The translations under genes and the position numbers were made by a program. Positions 12,844-24,480 of a stretch of 64,000 bases of DNA are shown here, piece by piece; the first letter of the stretch is position 1; every line of letters begins with the position of its first letter. Source of the stretch: Periconia sp. R9002 (taxonomy: Eukaryota > Ascomycota > Dothideomycetes > Pleosporales > Periconiaceae); contig JAMAHW010000028.1 of the NCBI GenBank assembly GCA_023627715.1, positions 1 through 64,000 of the forward strand, given 5' to 3'. The notes beneath the pieces were generated by a model. It had not been told where the DNA came from. It saw nothing but the letters and a program-made list of their open reading frames with translations, and did not search any database.

Positions 12844-13118
12844 CGATGCTATCAAATCGAGACGCATCTTGGATGCTGGGCTGCAGCACTGTAGCCCAGA
12901 CGTTTTTTGATTTCTTTCTTGTACATAACTTAAGCGGGGCCAAAAGGAGAAGTCAACGTACACTGGTTGTACATATCATGGTGGATCATGATGGATCGAA
13001 TCGAGCGTGCAATCGGCCTCTACTGTGATAAATATCATTACATATATATACATGGACATGGTATGACTAGGATAAACATTACGAAACGTGACAATCGTTA
13101 TCATCAAGGTCGAGGTCG

Positions 13119-14039
13119 TCAACCAAAAACCAGCGCTCGCACCTCAATACTCTCCCTTCCGACGGCCCCTTCGGGCGTCCTTGGGTCCACAAAAGCCGTG
13201 TGCGGAACGCGACCCCACTGCCCCACGCTCTCATCACTGTCGAAGCACTTCAACAACAGCCTCTCGTCGCCCGTCATGCCGCTCCAGTAATACCACCTCT
13301 GGCCCTCATTCCACTGCACGGCGGCCGTCTCTCCCGTGCGATCGGGATACCGATGCTCGACGCCAACAAGATCCTCGTCACGCACCGTCGCGCTATCCGC
13401 GACCGCCAGAGGGTGCGCCATCACGGGGCCACGATTGAGCGGCCGCCACACGTTGATGATGCGGTATCGACCCCGTAGCAGCGTCTCGGCCTCCTCGGGG
13501 AGGTGGTGGTGAACCCGCGCGGCGGCCGACGACGGTGTTTGGTCGATGTGCACACGGGTCACGGGCGCGCGCGGGGCGTCCGGATCCGAGCGACGGATGG
13601 TGTGGTCAAAGATGACGACGCGATTGGCACCGGGGACGCGCGACAGCAGCAGGTTCTCGACCTCGCGATAGTATATCTGTCGGATCCGATCATCATCGGT
13701 GAAGTCGTGCTCCGCTGAAGGGATGTTGGCGACCGTTTCGAAGGCGTTGTTGTCGAGGTTGAACCTTGTTTCTTGCCCACGAAGGTCAGAGAGGACGACG
13801 TCGTGCCACGCTTCGCCGAAATTGCGCTGCGGGCGCCCGTCGGTCGGTTTTTCGACGTAGTTATGCGGCTTAGAGCCGTCTTCGGGGGGCTTGTAAAAGG
13901 ACAGAGAGGCGGTGACGGGTCCACGAGGCACGCGAAGTCCCTGGAAGTTTACACCATGCGAATCGGAGACGAAGGGCCCGGATTTCGTGGCGCTAGAGAG
14001 CTGATGAGCGGGAGTAGGCAAGGGAGCGGCGGCTGCCAT
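13119..14039 (-). CDS. AsaB/CmcJ-like oxygenase (hydroxylase/desaturase family)
   Basis: This is a single exon of 306 residues. It belongs to the fungal family that includes AsaB of the aspergillic acid cluster and the bacterial methoxylase subunit CmcJ, often annotated as GA4 desaturase-like. Diagnostic segments are VIFDHTIRRSD, then RVHIDQTPSSAAARV carrying the conserved His-x-Asp, RYRIINVWRPLNRGPV, PLAVADSATV, and near the C-terminus WYYWSGMTGDERLLLKCFDS and the HTAF motif. Family members are thought to be iron-dependent oxidases acting on small molecules, frequently in metabolite clusters. The chosen ATG (14039) gives MAAAAPLP. A longer reading from 14129 adds 30 residues without family character. 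The neighbouring SDR (14646-15808) on the same strand is a plausible but unproven partner. Confidence 0.88.
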   Translation of the reverse strand: MAAAAPLPTPAHQLSSATKSGPFVSDSHGVNFQGLRVPRGPVTASLSFYKPPEDGSKPHNYVEKPTDGRPQRNFGEAWHDVVLSDLRGQETRFNLDNNAFETVANIPSAEHDFTDDDRIRQIYYREVENLLLSRVPGANRVVIFDHTIRRSDPDAPRAPVTRVHIDQTPSSAAARVHHHLPEEAETLLRGRYRIINVWRPLNRGPVMAHPLAVADSATVRDEDLVGVEHRYPDRTGETAAVQWNEGQRWYYWSGMTGDERLLLKCFDSDESVGQWGRVPHTAFVDPRTPEGAVGRESIEVRALVFG

Positions 14040-14645
14040 CGTGAAGGAGTATCTGCTCGTCTGTATATAGGTCAAAGAGAAGTTAGTGTGCGGGAGACTG
14101 GAGAGCTTTGGTTCTTGAGCGAGTGCCAACCGCCATTAAATACGTGGATATGATTAGAAATCTCGACGGGCACTGCACATGTAGATGTACAAGAAGTGCG
14201 TAGCAAAATTTGGACGTGTAAGGTCATGATGCCATCGCTCACGATTCCCGAGGTTAGCAATGCGAGCCCCCGCCAATAGCCATTGGATTGCTGACAAACG
14301 GAGAGTATTGCGTGATTGTCCCTTTCAAAGAATAACATGCATTAATGATCATGATGTCACCCGAACGTTGGAGATCAAGATAGGCTGAAAGTCACCTTGC
14401 AGTTGCAAACATCAATTGGTTATCTTGAAATGTACATTCGCAGAGCACAGTCCTCTTATCACGTGACCACCGACAGCGTTCACTCCGAGTCCGAGCCATC
14501 CCCGTGCGCTATCGATGTTGCTTGTAAATTCATGTCATTTCGAAAGTCGAAGAAATCGGCGAGTACCTCGAGTACTATGCCGCCAGATTCGTCATTAACT
14601 ACATGATTATTACATATCACAGGTACAACTCCACGCTGCAGTCGT
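14040..14645. other. Intergenic region between oxygenase and SDR genes
   Basis: This holds the promoter side of the oxygenase and the 3' flank of the SDR. Short open frames give no recognisable product and no repeat is seen. Confidence 0.5.
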
Positions 14646-15808
14646 TTACTTCACAGCAGGTTGAACCAGGGTATTGCCTCCGTCAGGGAAAAGGAATTGC
14701 TCGTTATAAAAGACACCTCCACGGCCGGCCAGAAGCAAAATAGAAGCAGCCATGTCTGTATCTGATCCAGGGCGGCCTACACACGGTCAGCTCCGCTTCG
14801 ATGGAATAATTTGTAATCGAGAACTCACCAGCCGGGTTGGACATTTTCATGTCTAGCTTAGACTTGTTGTCTTCACCGGAGTCGCCAGCGGTCATCTGTT
14901 CAAGATCAGCTAGTGCCCTGGGAAGAAAAACGTTCGTAACATCTCACCTCACTGGGAAATACACCAGGAGCGATCGTGTTGACGCGAACCTTCGTTTCCG
15001 CGAATACCGTCGCAAGCATACGGCTCAAATGCGAGGCTGCAGCCTTGCTAGTCGCGTATGCGAATTGTCCAGAGCTGTTTCCCTTCATAAACCCTGAGAT
15101 GGAAGTTATGTTGACAACGCTGGAGGTATATCCTGGAGTGACCTCTCTACCTTTGGCGAGCAGAGGCAGAAACGTCATGGACATGTAGTAGATGCTTCCC
15201 ACGTTAGTCTTCATTGTCTCAGCCCAGCTCTCGGGGGGAGATTTGAGAAAGTGGTCCGAGATGGCCTGCGGGTCCTTCATATCCGGCTGGCCAGCAGTTG
15301 AGTATTTGGTGCTACAAGCATCATCGTCAGTTACACACATGCGAATCCGGCTGCGCCAGACTACTTACGCATCATCTCTCGCAATACCAGCATTGTTGAC
15401 TAGTAATTGAATACCCTTTGGCTCCTTCTGGCACAGTTCATCATAAAGCCGTTTGACGTCGTCCTTGTCGCTGACATCGCCCACGAGGGGAATAATCTTT
15501 CCAGGCCCTGTGCTGTATAGCTCCTCTGTTTTCTTGAGCACCTCCTCTCGACGCGATGTAATATACACCTTTGCACCGTTCGCTACCAGCGCCTGCGTAA
15601 TCATCAAGCCGATGCCGGTTCCACCTCCTGTGACAACTGCCGTAACATGGGATACATCAAAGAGCTTCGAGCCCTTGAGTTGCTCGTTGTCTGCTTTACC
15701 AGACATGGTTCTTAGCAGCGTGTAGGAAGGGCTGGTTGTGCTTCTGCGGAATTGGGCGGTGCAGGATGTAGGAAGACGAGGAGAATTGCGGGCAAAAAGA
15801 CGGAGCAT
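14646..15808 (-). CDS. Short-chain dehydrogenase/reductase (classical SDR)
   Basis: Exons 15808-15369, 15311-14948, 14895-14829 and 14776-14646 sum to 1002 nt and encode 333 residues. The fold is a classical NAD(P)-binding Rossmann enzyme. It has the glycine motif TGGGTGIG, then GDVSD, the structural NNAG motif, the catalytic serine in NITSISGF, and YATSK with the catalytic Tyr and Lys. The C-terminus ends in a typical FPDGGNTLVQ segment. The N-terminal 45 residues are rich in Arg, Ser and Leu and poor in acidic residues (MLRLFARNSPRLPTS), which suggests mitochondrial import. A start 18 codons upstream (15862) is also open but weakens that signal. Related fungal proteins are annotated as rhamnolipid- or gluconate-type reductases; the substrate is not known here. 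Confidence 0.88.
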
Positions 15809-16998
15809 AGTGGATTGACAACATGTTATGTGCGATGCGACCCACTGATAAAGTATAAACAAAGCAACATGATGACGTTGATATGAGCGCGAGACATTAC
15901 TATGACGATGCCGCTTAGCGAGACTGTTAGTTCGGCGTACAATGAACTTAGAATGTTGATTCTCATGATTATTCTACCTACCCCTATTGAAGAGACAAAA
16001 GATAATTAGTGGTTTTTCCAAACCAATTTTTCATTCTGTCGCAGCACCCATATATCTCATGAATTTCCTGTTTGTGAGACAAATGCATCCTATAGCTAAG
16101 TCAAACCATTATGTAAGGTTGAACCCAAATTAAGCCATATATTGATGTCATGTTCTGATGGCATGTTCAATTTCGCTGAGAGATTTAGTAACTTCTTGTG
16201 GGTGTGAATTGTTTTTTTCCCCAAGATCTCGTAATAGAGCGTTTGGGTGATTTTCTTGTCATGTTGGTACATGGCTGAAGACGTTCAAGCTGAGGTAGTT
16301 ACGGCTCCCCTTGAAAGCTGATTCATAACCTCGTCTACTCCTCCACCGTGGTCGTACGTTTTACGGCATCCGTTCGATTTTTTCAATCCTTTCTCCAGGT
16401 TTCTTTGGGGGAATTTGAAGTTTTTGTCTTTGGAAGGAGAATAGACGAGGCCGTACGTAGTGCCCACGATATCAACACGGTACGAAAACACAGTAATGTC
16501 CTGACTGAGGAATATCTTCATCATAATCAATCGATTACCGATAAGAGCCATCATGCCCTCAACGGTACATTGCACCATTTTCTATGTAGGACTTTTTTGG
16601 TATCAGGCACACCCTTCAGTTTCGGGATGTTTTCGCCTAATAAATTATTTTGGAATTGCTTTTTTACCTTGAGAGAATAGCGCGTGCGTTTACATTAGAA
16701 CACTAGAGTATAACATGGCACGCTTGCGATTACTGAACTCCAACACCACAGCATTTGTTGCCGAGGCTCCAACGGCGCATTGTTCAGTAATCCATCAGCG
16801 CGAGGCAACCCATCATGCATATGCTCTCACGCCCTTTGGTTCATCTACTGCATGGCTGAGAATGGAGTTAATCAAAGTTCACGTGTTGATAATACATTAC
16901 ATATGTATATATGCTTTCAATGCGAACATCTCTTGTCAATCCATGATCTCTCATTTGCCTCGTGACACGGATCAAACACGCGCACGAAAAGTAACAAT
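15809..16998. other. Divergent intergenic region
   Basis: About 1.2 kb separate the minus-strand SDR from the plus-strand MFS gene. It is AT-leaning and contains no frame with a recognised motif. It should include both promoters. Confidence 0.5.
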
Positions 16999-18757
16999 AT
17001 GAAAGAAGAATCTTCAGCAGCAGCTGAGTCGCAAGCCACAACTCCAGCATTGGGGACCGATTGGGACTCACCAAAGGATCCAGCGAACCCCCACAACTGG
17101 CACGCAGTGGCCCGAATCTACCATGCAACAATACCGGGTCTATTTGGTTTCGCGGTGTAGGTTGTGATCTTTAGATGAATTTCCCCATCTAGTTTCATCA
17201 TACTAACGCAACAACCTCGCAGGACTTTTGGGACCTCAGTCTACACTCCTGCAGTAGCAGATGTCTCTCTCCGACTTCATGTGTCGCACACTGTGGCTTT
17301 GCTCGGTATCACGCTCTACACACTTGGCTTGGGGTTTGGTCCCGTTTTCTCAGCGCCATTATCCGAGCGCCACGGACGTAGAGTTGTCTACCTGATCTCG
17401 GCGCCTGTATCCATGCTGTTCAGTCTGGGGGCCGGTTTTTCTTCAAACATGGCAAGTCTGCTGGTCTGTCGATTTTTTGCGGGCGTGGCTGGAAGCCCTG
17501 CGCTCGCAATCGGTGCTGGAACAAATGCGGACATTTTCTTGCCGCATCAGCGGGCAGTAGCAACGAGTTTATTTCTCATGGCGCCTTTTTTGGGGCCGAG
17601 TCTGGGGTGAGTGCATCGTTGAAATCGCTTGCCAACTTAGCTGACGGATCTCGACGTGTAGACCAGTAATCGGGGGCTTTGCAGCACAGTACAAAGGATG
17701 GAAATGGACGCAATGGTGTATTCTTTTCGTGGACCTTGCTGCCTTCATCTTCTCGCTGCCAATGCGCGAGACCTACAAGCCAATCATCCTGCGGCACCGA
17801 AGGAAAGCACGAGGCTTATCCCCGTTGCGCAATGAGACGAAAGTGGGCGGCGCGAAAGCTCTGTCAAGATCACTGTTACAGAATTTTTTCCGTCCACTTC
17901 ATATGCTGTTCACTGAGGTATGTAGCTTCAGTACTCCAGGAGGACGAGGAATGGGGTGAAAAAGATAAAGAAACCACTGACATCTACTTACAGCCAGTTG
18001 TTTTCTTCCTCTCCTTGTACACAGCATTTACTTTCGGGGTTCTCTTCCTCTTTTTCGCCGCTTTCCCCGTTGTTTTCTCTGCACCACCGTACCGTTTCTC
18101 AGCCTCCCAGACTGGTCTTACGTTCCTCGCGATCGGGCTAGGCGTTCTGCTCGCCGGAGGAACCGGAGTGATCATGGACCGACTCATCTACCAGAAAAAA
18201 TATAGCGAAGCACTTGCTGCGGGTAAGGCACATGCGAGTCCGGAGCACCGCCTCTACAGTGCCATGATAGGGAGTGTGGGGATCCCAATAGGCTTATTCT
18301 GGTTTGGCTGGGCGGCTGAAAGTCACCAACACTGGGCGGTGCTGGTCATTGCTGCAATCCCTTTTGCCTGGGGAAATTTGTGTCTGTTTGTGAGTAGGAG
18401 TATACTCCATATGTTGAATGCCCGGTTGATGGGGAACTTTAGATTTCGGCGGCATTGTACATCATCGATGTCTACGGCCCGATGAACGGCGCTTCTGCCA
18501 TTGCAGCCAATGGCATCTTACGATACCTGCTTGGCGCTGTGTTTCCTTTGTTCACCGTTCAAAGTGAGTCGAAAGAGAGCTCAAGGCTTCATGTTCGTTG
18601 TCTAATGTAAAATGCAGTGTACGAAAACCTTGGCGCTGGATGGGCAACGAGCATCCTGGGGATCTTGTCATCACTGATGCTACCGATACCGTGGGTGCTC
18701 TTCCGATGGGGCCCACGAATTCGGAGAAGAAGTCGATACCCTGTCGATGTATCGTAA
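16999..18757 (+). CDS. DHA1-type MFS transporter
   Basis: Six exons (16999-17156, 17223-17606, 17662-17917, 17994-18389, 18443-18563, 18618-18757) total 1455 nt and encode 484 residues. The N-terminus has the family entry motif SPKDPANPHNW. Twelve hydrophobic segments follow, with the loop 2-3 motif SERHGRRVVY, the helix 4 motif CRFFAGVAGSPALAIGAG and helix 5 region APFLGPSLGPVIGGF. The helix 11 segment GPMNGASAIAANGILRY matches fungal multidrug-type DHA1 proteins. Its N-terminus is about 45 residues before helix 1, much shorter than that of the 8.3-kb paralogue. Five introns within 1.76 kb make it the most intron-dense of the transporter genes. The substrate is unknown. The model is well supported because every junction keeps both frame and family motif. 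Confidence 0.92.
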
Positions 18758-19615
18758 ATTACCGTAGATTGTTGTGAACAGGATTTTTTCGGGCATCAAA
18801 GTATCAATGGATCAAGTGGAAGACTAGATGAGATGAAGATGAGCGAGCAATTCCCTAGTCTAGGTCTACTTATAGAAGACTATATTCTTTCATAAGAAGC
18901 AAGAGTTAGAGGCTATTATAGCCTTAAAAGAGAGAGGAGAATGCATTTGTTTACTTCTGTACCAGCAAATCTTTCAATAGGATGTGAAAGTGTATGAAAA
19001 AGCCATCAGCAACATCATTCAAAGAAGGAATTGGAAGAGACACTGTGTTGATCAACAGTTGGCTGAGAAATCTACGTAACTGAGATTATGTATCCAGTTG
19101 TGAAGGTTGACAGAAGTTGGCTACCGACTAGGAGAGGTTGTCAAGATGGCGTTACCTCATGTTGAAGACAAGAAAACTTCTGAAAGTGATTGATAGTCTC
19201 AATCAAAATTCCAAAACCAGACCGCCCGCAAGGTTCAGCCCATTGCTAGGCCATGCCATCTCAGCGGCTAAGACATCACTCTTCTCACCGGACCCTTGCG
19301 GATTTTTGAATTGTTACGCTTCTGGTCTTAATCAGGTTCTAGTGCAGCCCAGACTAGCAGTAAGACTCTAAGGATGTGCTACGCAATATAATGTAGACAT
19401 GTTCAGTAACATATCAAAACTGGTGGCAAACTTTGTGAGACATAAGAAAAAAGCATTGATGTAAGGGGTAAAGTCGGGTTTGATGGAAAAGCAAGCTTAG
19501 GTGTTGACGATGGAGGGGTGGTCTTGGCGACGCTTATGTAGCCAACACTTCAGCCACAATACTCTTCTCTCATCCCACCAAGAGTGATCTTCGCTAACTA
19601 CACATACTGAGGATA
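18758..19615. other. Intergenic region upstream of the OTU gene
   Basis: About 0.86 kb with no recognised gene. It contains the 3' flank of the MFS gene and the promoter of the OTU gene. Confidence 0.5.
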
Positions 19616-20572
19616 ATGCCAGATTCGCCTGAAACGCTCGAAGCCCTCCAGGCTCGACATCGCAAAGAACAGCGCGATCTTGTCTCCCGCGTCACCCAGA
19701 AGAAGAAACAAGCCACCAAAAAGACGCGCAAAAGCGTCAATGAAGAATGCGAGCATCTCGAGCGGGAGTTAAAGGAACGACAGGCACGGGAACTTAGAAT
19801 ACATAATGGCGAAGAACTAAAGCAATCCGAGGCCGAAGCGTCAGCGGACGACGAACCACATGAACAAGATGCAGCGCAGGATGACGGAACGAAGGCGGGA
19901 CAGATCAACGGTATTGAGCGTGCAGTGTCTCAGCTGGGAATAGGTCAGGACGATATTGCCTCACGCAAGAAACCAAAAAACCGCGCAAAGGCACGCCTCG
20001 CTCGCCGCGCCGCCGAGTACGACGCCCTCGTTTCCCAAGCCGAGCAGGAAGCAGCCGCGATGCCGGATCTTCGAGAGCAAGAGCGCAAGCGCATGGAGCA
20101 GCAACTATCAAGGCACCAGTTACAGTGCAAAGAGATTCGCGCCGATGGACACTGCCTGTATGCTGCCGTCGCGGATCAAATGCAGAGCCGAGAGCTGGAC
20201 CTAAAGCCGCGGATAGAGGTCCTTGCTACCAAGGACGAAACTCTGCCCGATTACAAGAAAGTGCGACATGTAGCAGCCGGGTGGATCGAACGAAACTCAG
20301 ATGAGTTTGCCGGCTTCATGGAAGAGCCGCTTGATACCTACTTGGCCAAGATCAGGGACACAGGCGAGTGGGGCGGCCACATGGAGCTCATGGCATTGGC
20401 CAAAGCGTATGGCGTGTCTATTAATGTTCTCCACAGTGACGGACAGGTGGACAAGATCACGCCTGGCGATGGTAAAGAGGAGGCTGAGAATGGCGCGAAG
20501 AACATATGGTTGGGGTATTACCGGCACAGTCATGGATTGGGCGAGCACTACAATTCCCTGCGTAAAGCTTGA
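19616..20572 (+). CDS. OTU2: OTU-domain deubiquitinating cysteine protease (OTU2/OTUD6-like)
   Basis: This is a single exon of 318 residues. The N-terminal half (to about residue 165) is highly charged, predicted helical and coiled-coil, with repeats of Glu, Lys and Arg. The C-terminal OTU domain carries the catalytic aspartate and cysteine in RADGHCLYAAVADQM (Asp near 177, Cys near 180) and the catalytic histidine in GLGEHYNSL near residue 311. The middle segment WGGHMELMALAKAYGVSINV is the usual OTU core. This arrangement of a long coiled N-terminus and a C-terminal OTU matches yeast Otu2 and animal OTUD6B, which act on ubiquitin linked to translation machinery. The gene is convergent with the methyltransferase gene; only 18 bp separate the two stop codons. 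Confidence 0.92.
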   Translation: MPDSPETLEALQARHRKEQRDLVSRVTQKKKQATKKTRKSVNEECEHLERELKERQARELRIHNGEELKQSEAEASADDEPHEQDAAQDDGTKAGQINGIERAVSQLGIGQDDIASRKKPKNRAKARLARRAAEYDALVSQAEQEAAAMPDLREQERKRMEQQLSRHQLQCKEIRADGHCLYAAVADQMQSRELDLKPRIEVLATKDETLPDYKKVRHVAAGWIERNSDEFAGFMEEPLDTYLAKIRDTGEWGGHMELMALAKAYGVSINVLHSDGQVDKITPGDGKEEAENGAKNIWLGYYRHSHGLGEHYNSLRKA

Positions 20573-20590
20573 GGAATACGGACTATATCA

Positions 20591-21509
20591 TTACTTGTGT
20601 TTCCATACACTCACTCGGTCCTTCACGACTCCATTCACAACACCAACTTTGATGGTTCGCTCAGGCGTCCAATGCGCTATCCTTACCAGTGCCTGCTCGT
20701 TCTCCACACGATCCGTTTTGACCACGTTACCTCCACTATCATATGAGATTTCATCGCCCGGTCGCTTTAACAATTCTTCGTGGACGAGCGAGGGTAGCGC
20801 GTAAGGTGGCCCTCCCGAGGACGGCGGTTTATGCGTAGGGAACTCGAGGCAGACCAGCACGCCGGTCGGTGCAAGAAGCTCGACAACGCGAGCCGCCCAT
20901 TTGGGTCGCATTTCGGGTGCGAGGGCACACAGAAACTAGGATAGTTGGATAGACTCAACATCTTGGCCATGCGCAGCCCAGGAATTCAAGAGCACTCACC
21001 GTGTTGTCATAGATGATGTCGAAGCCCTCGCCCAACCCGCCGTCGACTTGGGCCAACCAAGCATCGTCGAAGAAATCGCCCAGCACGCACTTAGTTGTGC
21101 CTTTGACTATGTCCGGGTTGCTGACGTTGTACTCGCCTTCGAGCGGCCCTTCACCGGGATCTGCGAGGTAGTCCTGGGCAGCCTTGACGGCATGCTCGCT
21201 GACCTCGACGCCATATGCATCGTAGCCATGAGCAGCGAACAAGGCCAGGTCGTAGCCCTTGCCACATCCAGGAACCAGGGCGCGTGCGGGTCTGCTATTC
21301 GGGGATTTGCGATGAGGAGGGGGCAGCAATGGAGAGTCGGGTTGATTGAGAGTGTCAATCAATGCGGGATTCGCATGACCGCGGTCCCATGGAAGGAAGG
21401 TGCCGTCGGACCAGAGCGAATCCCACCGCTGAGCGTGGGCAGATGTGTCGTAGCCATTGAAGTGGGAACGAAGGCGATCTTGATTCTGGGAAGGCTGAGC
21501 GGAAGACAT
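20591..21509 (-). CDS. TPMT-family SAM-dependent thiol/halide methyltransferase
   Basis: Exons 21509-21000 and 20935-20591 (64-bp intron) give 855 nt and 284 residues. The N-terminus shows WDSLWSDGTFLPWDRG, the hallmark substrate-site region of the thiopurine methyltransferase superfamily. The SAM-binding motif I is ALVPGCGKGYDLALFAAHG, followed by the acidic residue in YGVEVSEHAV, then FDIIYDNTFLCALAPEMR and LLVCLEFPTH-like segments. Relatives methylate small thiols or halides in the cytosol. The start at 21509 (MSSAQPS) matches family length; a longer reading from 21581 is Pro/His-rich and unlikely to be translated. Its 3' end lies 18 bp from that of the convergent OTU gene. Confidence 0.9.
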
Positions 21510-22133
21510 GGGGACTGAATTAAGGTGGTGGTGAGGAATTGGAAAGGGTGGAAGCGAAGGTGGAGGGGTATGGAGGGGCATGGAGGGGCTACCCGCACCC
21601 TTGCATGTACAGACATGTACATGACTTACAGCAACTAGTTACCAAGATCCTTCGCAAGTGGTTATCTAATACCTCGCACAGCACAAATCAGTTGGAATTG
21701 CTGTACAGCTTCGTTGAACGGGAGAAGAATGCAAGCTTTTGACAGAAGAGAAAGTTATCACACGACTGTCGCCAACGAGGAAGCAAAGTGAAGCAGACGA
21801 ACATTTGAAGCCAACACGCATCATCTACTCGCGCTCATCTCTCCTTTGCAAACCCACACATGGTGAGTGTACGAACATACCCATTGTATGTATGTAGATA
21901 CTTACCTACTTAGGTACCTATCCATATGTACACAAGCAGCTGATGTCCGCGGAGGAGAGACTTCCCTTGCGGGTTAGTGCACGGGAATAACCACAGACTG
22001 ATAGGTAGCCGTCTGCCGGAAAAAGGCCATCAGCATATGCGGAAAAGCTCCATTCCATTGATTCTCTTCTCCCCTCAAATGCCTCGGCGTTCCTCTTTCC
22101 ACTGTACTTCACCCAATTATTTGGCTAAACAAT
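21510..22133. other. Divergent promoter region
   Basis: About 0.6 kb separate the methyltransferase (minus) from the Dtr1/Qdr-like MFS (plus). A cluster of TACATA/TACCTA-type short repeats lies near 21890-21925. No gene is seen. Confidence 0.5.
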
Positions 22134-23876
22134 ATGAGTTCCGCGTTACCTACACCAGAACATGCCCTCCACCCCCTCGGACATACCTCTGCCGATTCTA
22201 TTCAAGCGGCCCCGAAAGAGAAGGAAGCAGATGTTTCATCCGAATCCAAGGAAGACGATCGCTTGTCATCTGCACTCTCGCATGTAACTACCACAAGCCA
22301 TTCCGACGACGCCTCGGAACACCGTGCGCCCTCCCATCCGCCACAGCCACATGCCCTTGCAAGAACTACATCAGTCACACCCGAAGCCATTATCATTGAA
22401 CGACGACTTCGTAGAGGACTTTTCGCGCAATTCACAGCCATCCCTGAAGTCGCAAATAGCCATCACTACACCCGGAGAACAAAATGGTTCATCACCACCA
22501 TTGTGGCCTTCTGCGCCATGGCTGCTCCAATGGGGTCTGCCATTGTCATGCCTGTGTTGCAGGACATTGCCCACCACTTTGGCGCCTCTCCGACCGTGGC
22601 CAACATGAGTGTTGCCGTGTACATGTTGAGCATGTCCATCTTCCCACTCTGGTGGTCGTCATTCTCCGAGACGGTGGGTAGGAGAACTATTTACATCATC
22701 TCATTTGCTCTGTTTACCCTCTTTGCGATTCTTTCTGCCATCGCCACGAACATCACCATGCTCATTGTTATGCGGACACTCTCTGGTGGTGCCGCCGCCA
22801 GCGTTCAGGCGGTTGGCGCGGGCAGCGTGGCGGATATGTGGGAGTCGAAAGACCGGGGACGGGCCATGGGATTCTTTTACCTGGGGCCATTGTGTGGACC
22901 GCTGTTCGCGCCTATCATTGGGGGTATTTTAGGCAAGACGCTGGGCTGGAGAAGCACTCAATGGTTTCTGGTCATCTACGGCGGGCTAACTTTCATCATG
23001 ATCGTGTTCGCACTGCCGGAGACCCTTCGGGCGAAAGATACCCCCCAGCAGCAAATACCCCAACTCCAGCCCACCTCCTCCAAGGAACCGGCTCACCCAC
23101 CCCTTGCTCGCACATCAACCCGACAATCTGCAGTGCAGAAATCGAGAACAACGCTCCGCACACTGCGCCGCATCTTCATCGACCCCCTCGTCGTTTTGAC
23201 GTGGATGCGTTATCCGCCTGTTGCCCTCACTGTTTACTACGCTAGCATAACATTCGGTTCGCTTTACGTGCTCAATATATCTATCCAGGCCTCGTTCGCA
23301 GCTCCCCCGTACAAATTTTCGACGCTGATTCTCGGCTTGCTGTACATCCCTGGATCCCTTGGTTACATTTTGGCTTCTGTGTTCGGTGGACGCTGGATTG
23401 ACCGCATCATGACGCGCGAAGCCCGGAAGGCGGAGCGGTACGATGAGAACGGGAAGCTCATGCTTCGACCGGAAGATCGCATGAAAGAAAACGCGTGGGT
23501 TGCTGCTATCCTGTGGCCTGGCGCTCTCATTTGGTATGGCTGGACGGTCCAACACGGCGTCATCTGGGTCGTGCCCATGGTCGCCAATTTCTTTTTTGGG
23601 ATCGGTTCGATGCTCATCTTCTCCCTTGCGACCACCATGCTGACGGAATTCATGCCTAAGCGAGCTTCTGCGGGGATCGCGATCAACAACTTTGTGCGGA
23701 ATATCTTTAGTTTCACGGGCGCGGTGGTCGCGGAGCCAATCATCAGCGCGATCGGGAATGGTTGGATTATGACCATTCTGGGTCTCTGGAGCCTAGTGAG
23801 TGGGTGTTTGGTAATATGGAGCATGTCCAAATTTGGCCCACGTTGGAGGGGAAAGATGGTAGAGGCGTTGGGGTGA
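22134..23876 (+). CDS. DHA1 MFS transporter, Dtr1/Qdr-like
   Basis: This is a single exon of 580 residues with no intron, unlike the other transporters here. The first 100 residues are polar and disordered. Membrane segments start near residue 117 (KWFITTIVAFCAMAAPMGSA). The loop 2-3 motif is SETVGRRTIY near residue 178, helix 4 contains RTLSGGAAASVQAVGAGSVAD, and the central loop is long and Pro/Gln/Ser-rich. The second half includes AAPPYKFSTLILGLLYIPGS and FMPKRASAGIAINNFVRN, which place it with yeast Aqr1/Qdr/Dtr1 exporters of organic acids, amino-acid derivatives and drugs. The start MSSALPTP is the first ATG of the long frame. Export direction is known for the family; the substrate is not known here. 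Confidence 0.93.
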   Translation: MSSALPTPEHALHPLGHTSADSIQAAPKEKEADVSSESKEDDRLSSALSHVTTTSHSDDASEHRAPSHPPQPHALARTTSVTPEAIIIERRLRRGLFAQFTAIPEVANSHHYTRRTKWFITTIVAFCAMAAPMGSAIVMPVLQDIAHHFGASPTVANMSVAVYMLSMSIFPLWWSSFSETVGRRTIYIISFALFTLFAILSAIATNITMLIVMRTLSGGAAASVQAVGAGSVADMWESKDRGRAMGFFYLGPLCGPLFAPIIGGILGKTLGWRSTQWFLVIYGGLTFIMIVFALPETLRAKDTPQQQIPQLQPTSSKEPAHPPLARTSTRQSAVQKSRTTLRTLRRIFIDPLVVLTWMRYPPVALTVYYASITFGSLYVLNISIQASFAAPPYKFSTLILGLLYIPGSLGYILASVFGGRWIDRIMTREARKAERYDENGKLMLRPEDRMKENAWVAAILWPGALIWYGWTVQHGVIWVVPMVANFFFGIGSMLIFSLATTMLTEFMPKRASAGIAINNFVRNIFSFTGAVVAEPIISAIGNGWIMTILGLWSLVSGCLVIWSMSKFGPRWRGKMVEALG

Positions 23877-24480
23877 TTGGGATGCCGCCAAGAACCCATA
23901 TTTGCATATCATATGTAATAAACAGCACTTTTTTCTTCCATCCTAGCCAACCTCCCACCCGCCGTGGTAATCGACACGAAGATTTCATTGCTGTCGATAG
24001 CGGTCTACACGTGCAGTCTCGTGTTGTAGATTACTCGGGGAGCAGTAGGGTTGATGCTCTAGCACCCTCCGTAGGATGTCTGTATATAATTTTGATGCCC
24101 CGTAGAAGCTCACGGGAGATCTTCTAAGGATGCAAAAGCAACCATTGCCGAGATGTGGGCCACATGTAAATGACCAATTAAGGAATGTTGAGGACTACCG
24201 AAGAGGCGATAAATGGAGACCAACTTCAACATCTGCACCGGATCTCTGGTATATATATAGCTCAATCATCCGAAGTAACTGCGATTCGCTAGATGTCTTT
24301 CTCCCATCATATTCGAGAATCGGCAAATTGACCCCCTGCAAGTAGGTGTTACCCCACAAGAAAGTGAATGTTATGATTTACGGTGATCTCCTATTAAATG
24401 GGTAAGTTCTCGTGAAAACCTGAGCTTACCATTATCTCCTGCGAGCAAAGGAGCATAGGCGTTTTCATCCCCTTGGTAGA
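23877..24480. other. Intergenic region upstream of the lactonase-like gene
   Basis: About 0.6 kb with no recognised gene. It holds the 3' flank of the MFS gene and the promoter of the lactonase-like gene. A TATATATA stretch lies near 24251. Confidence 0.45.
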
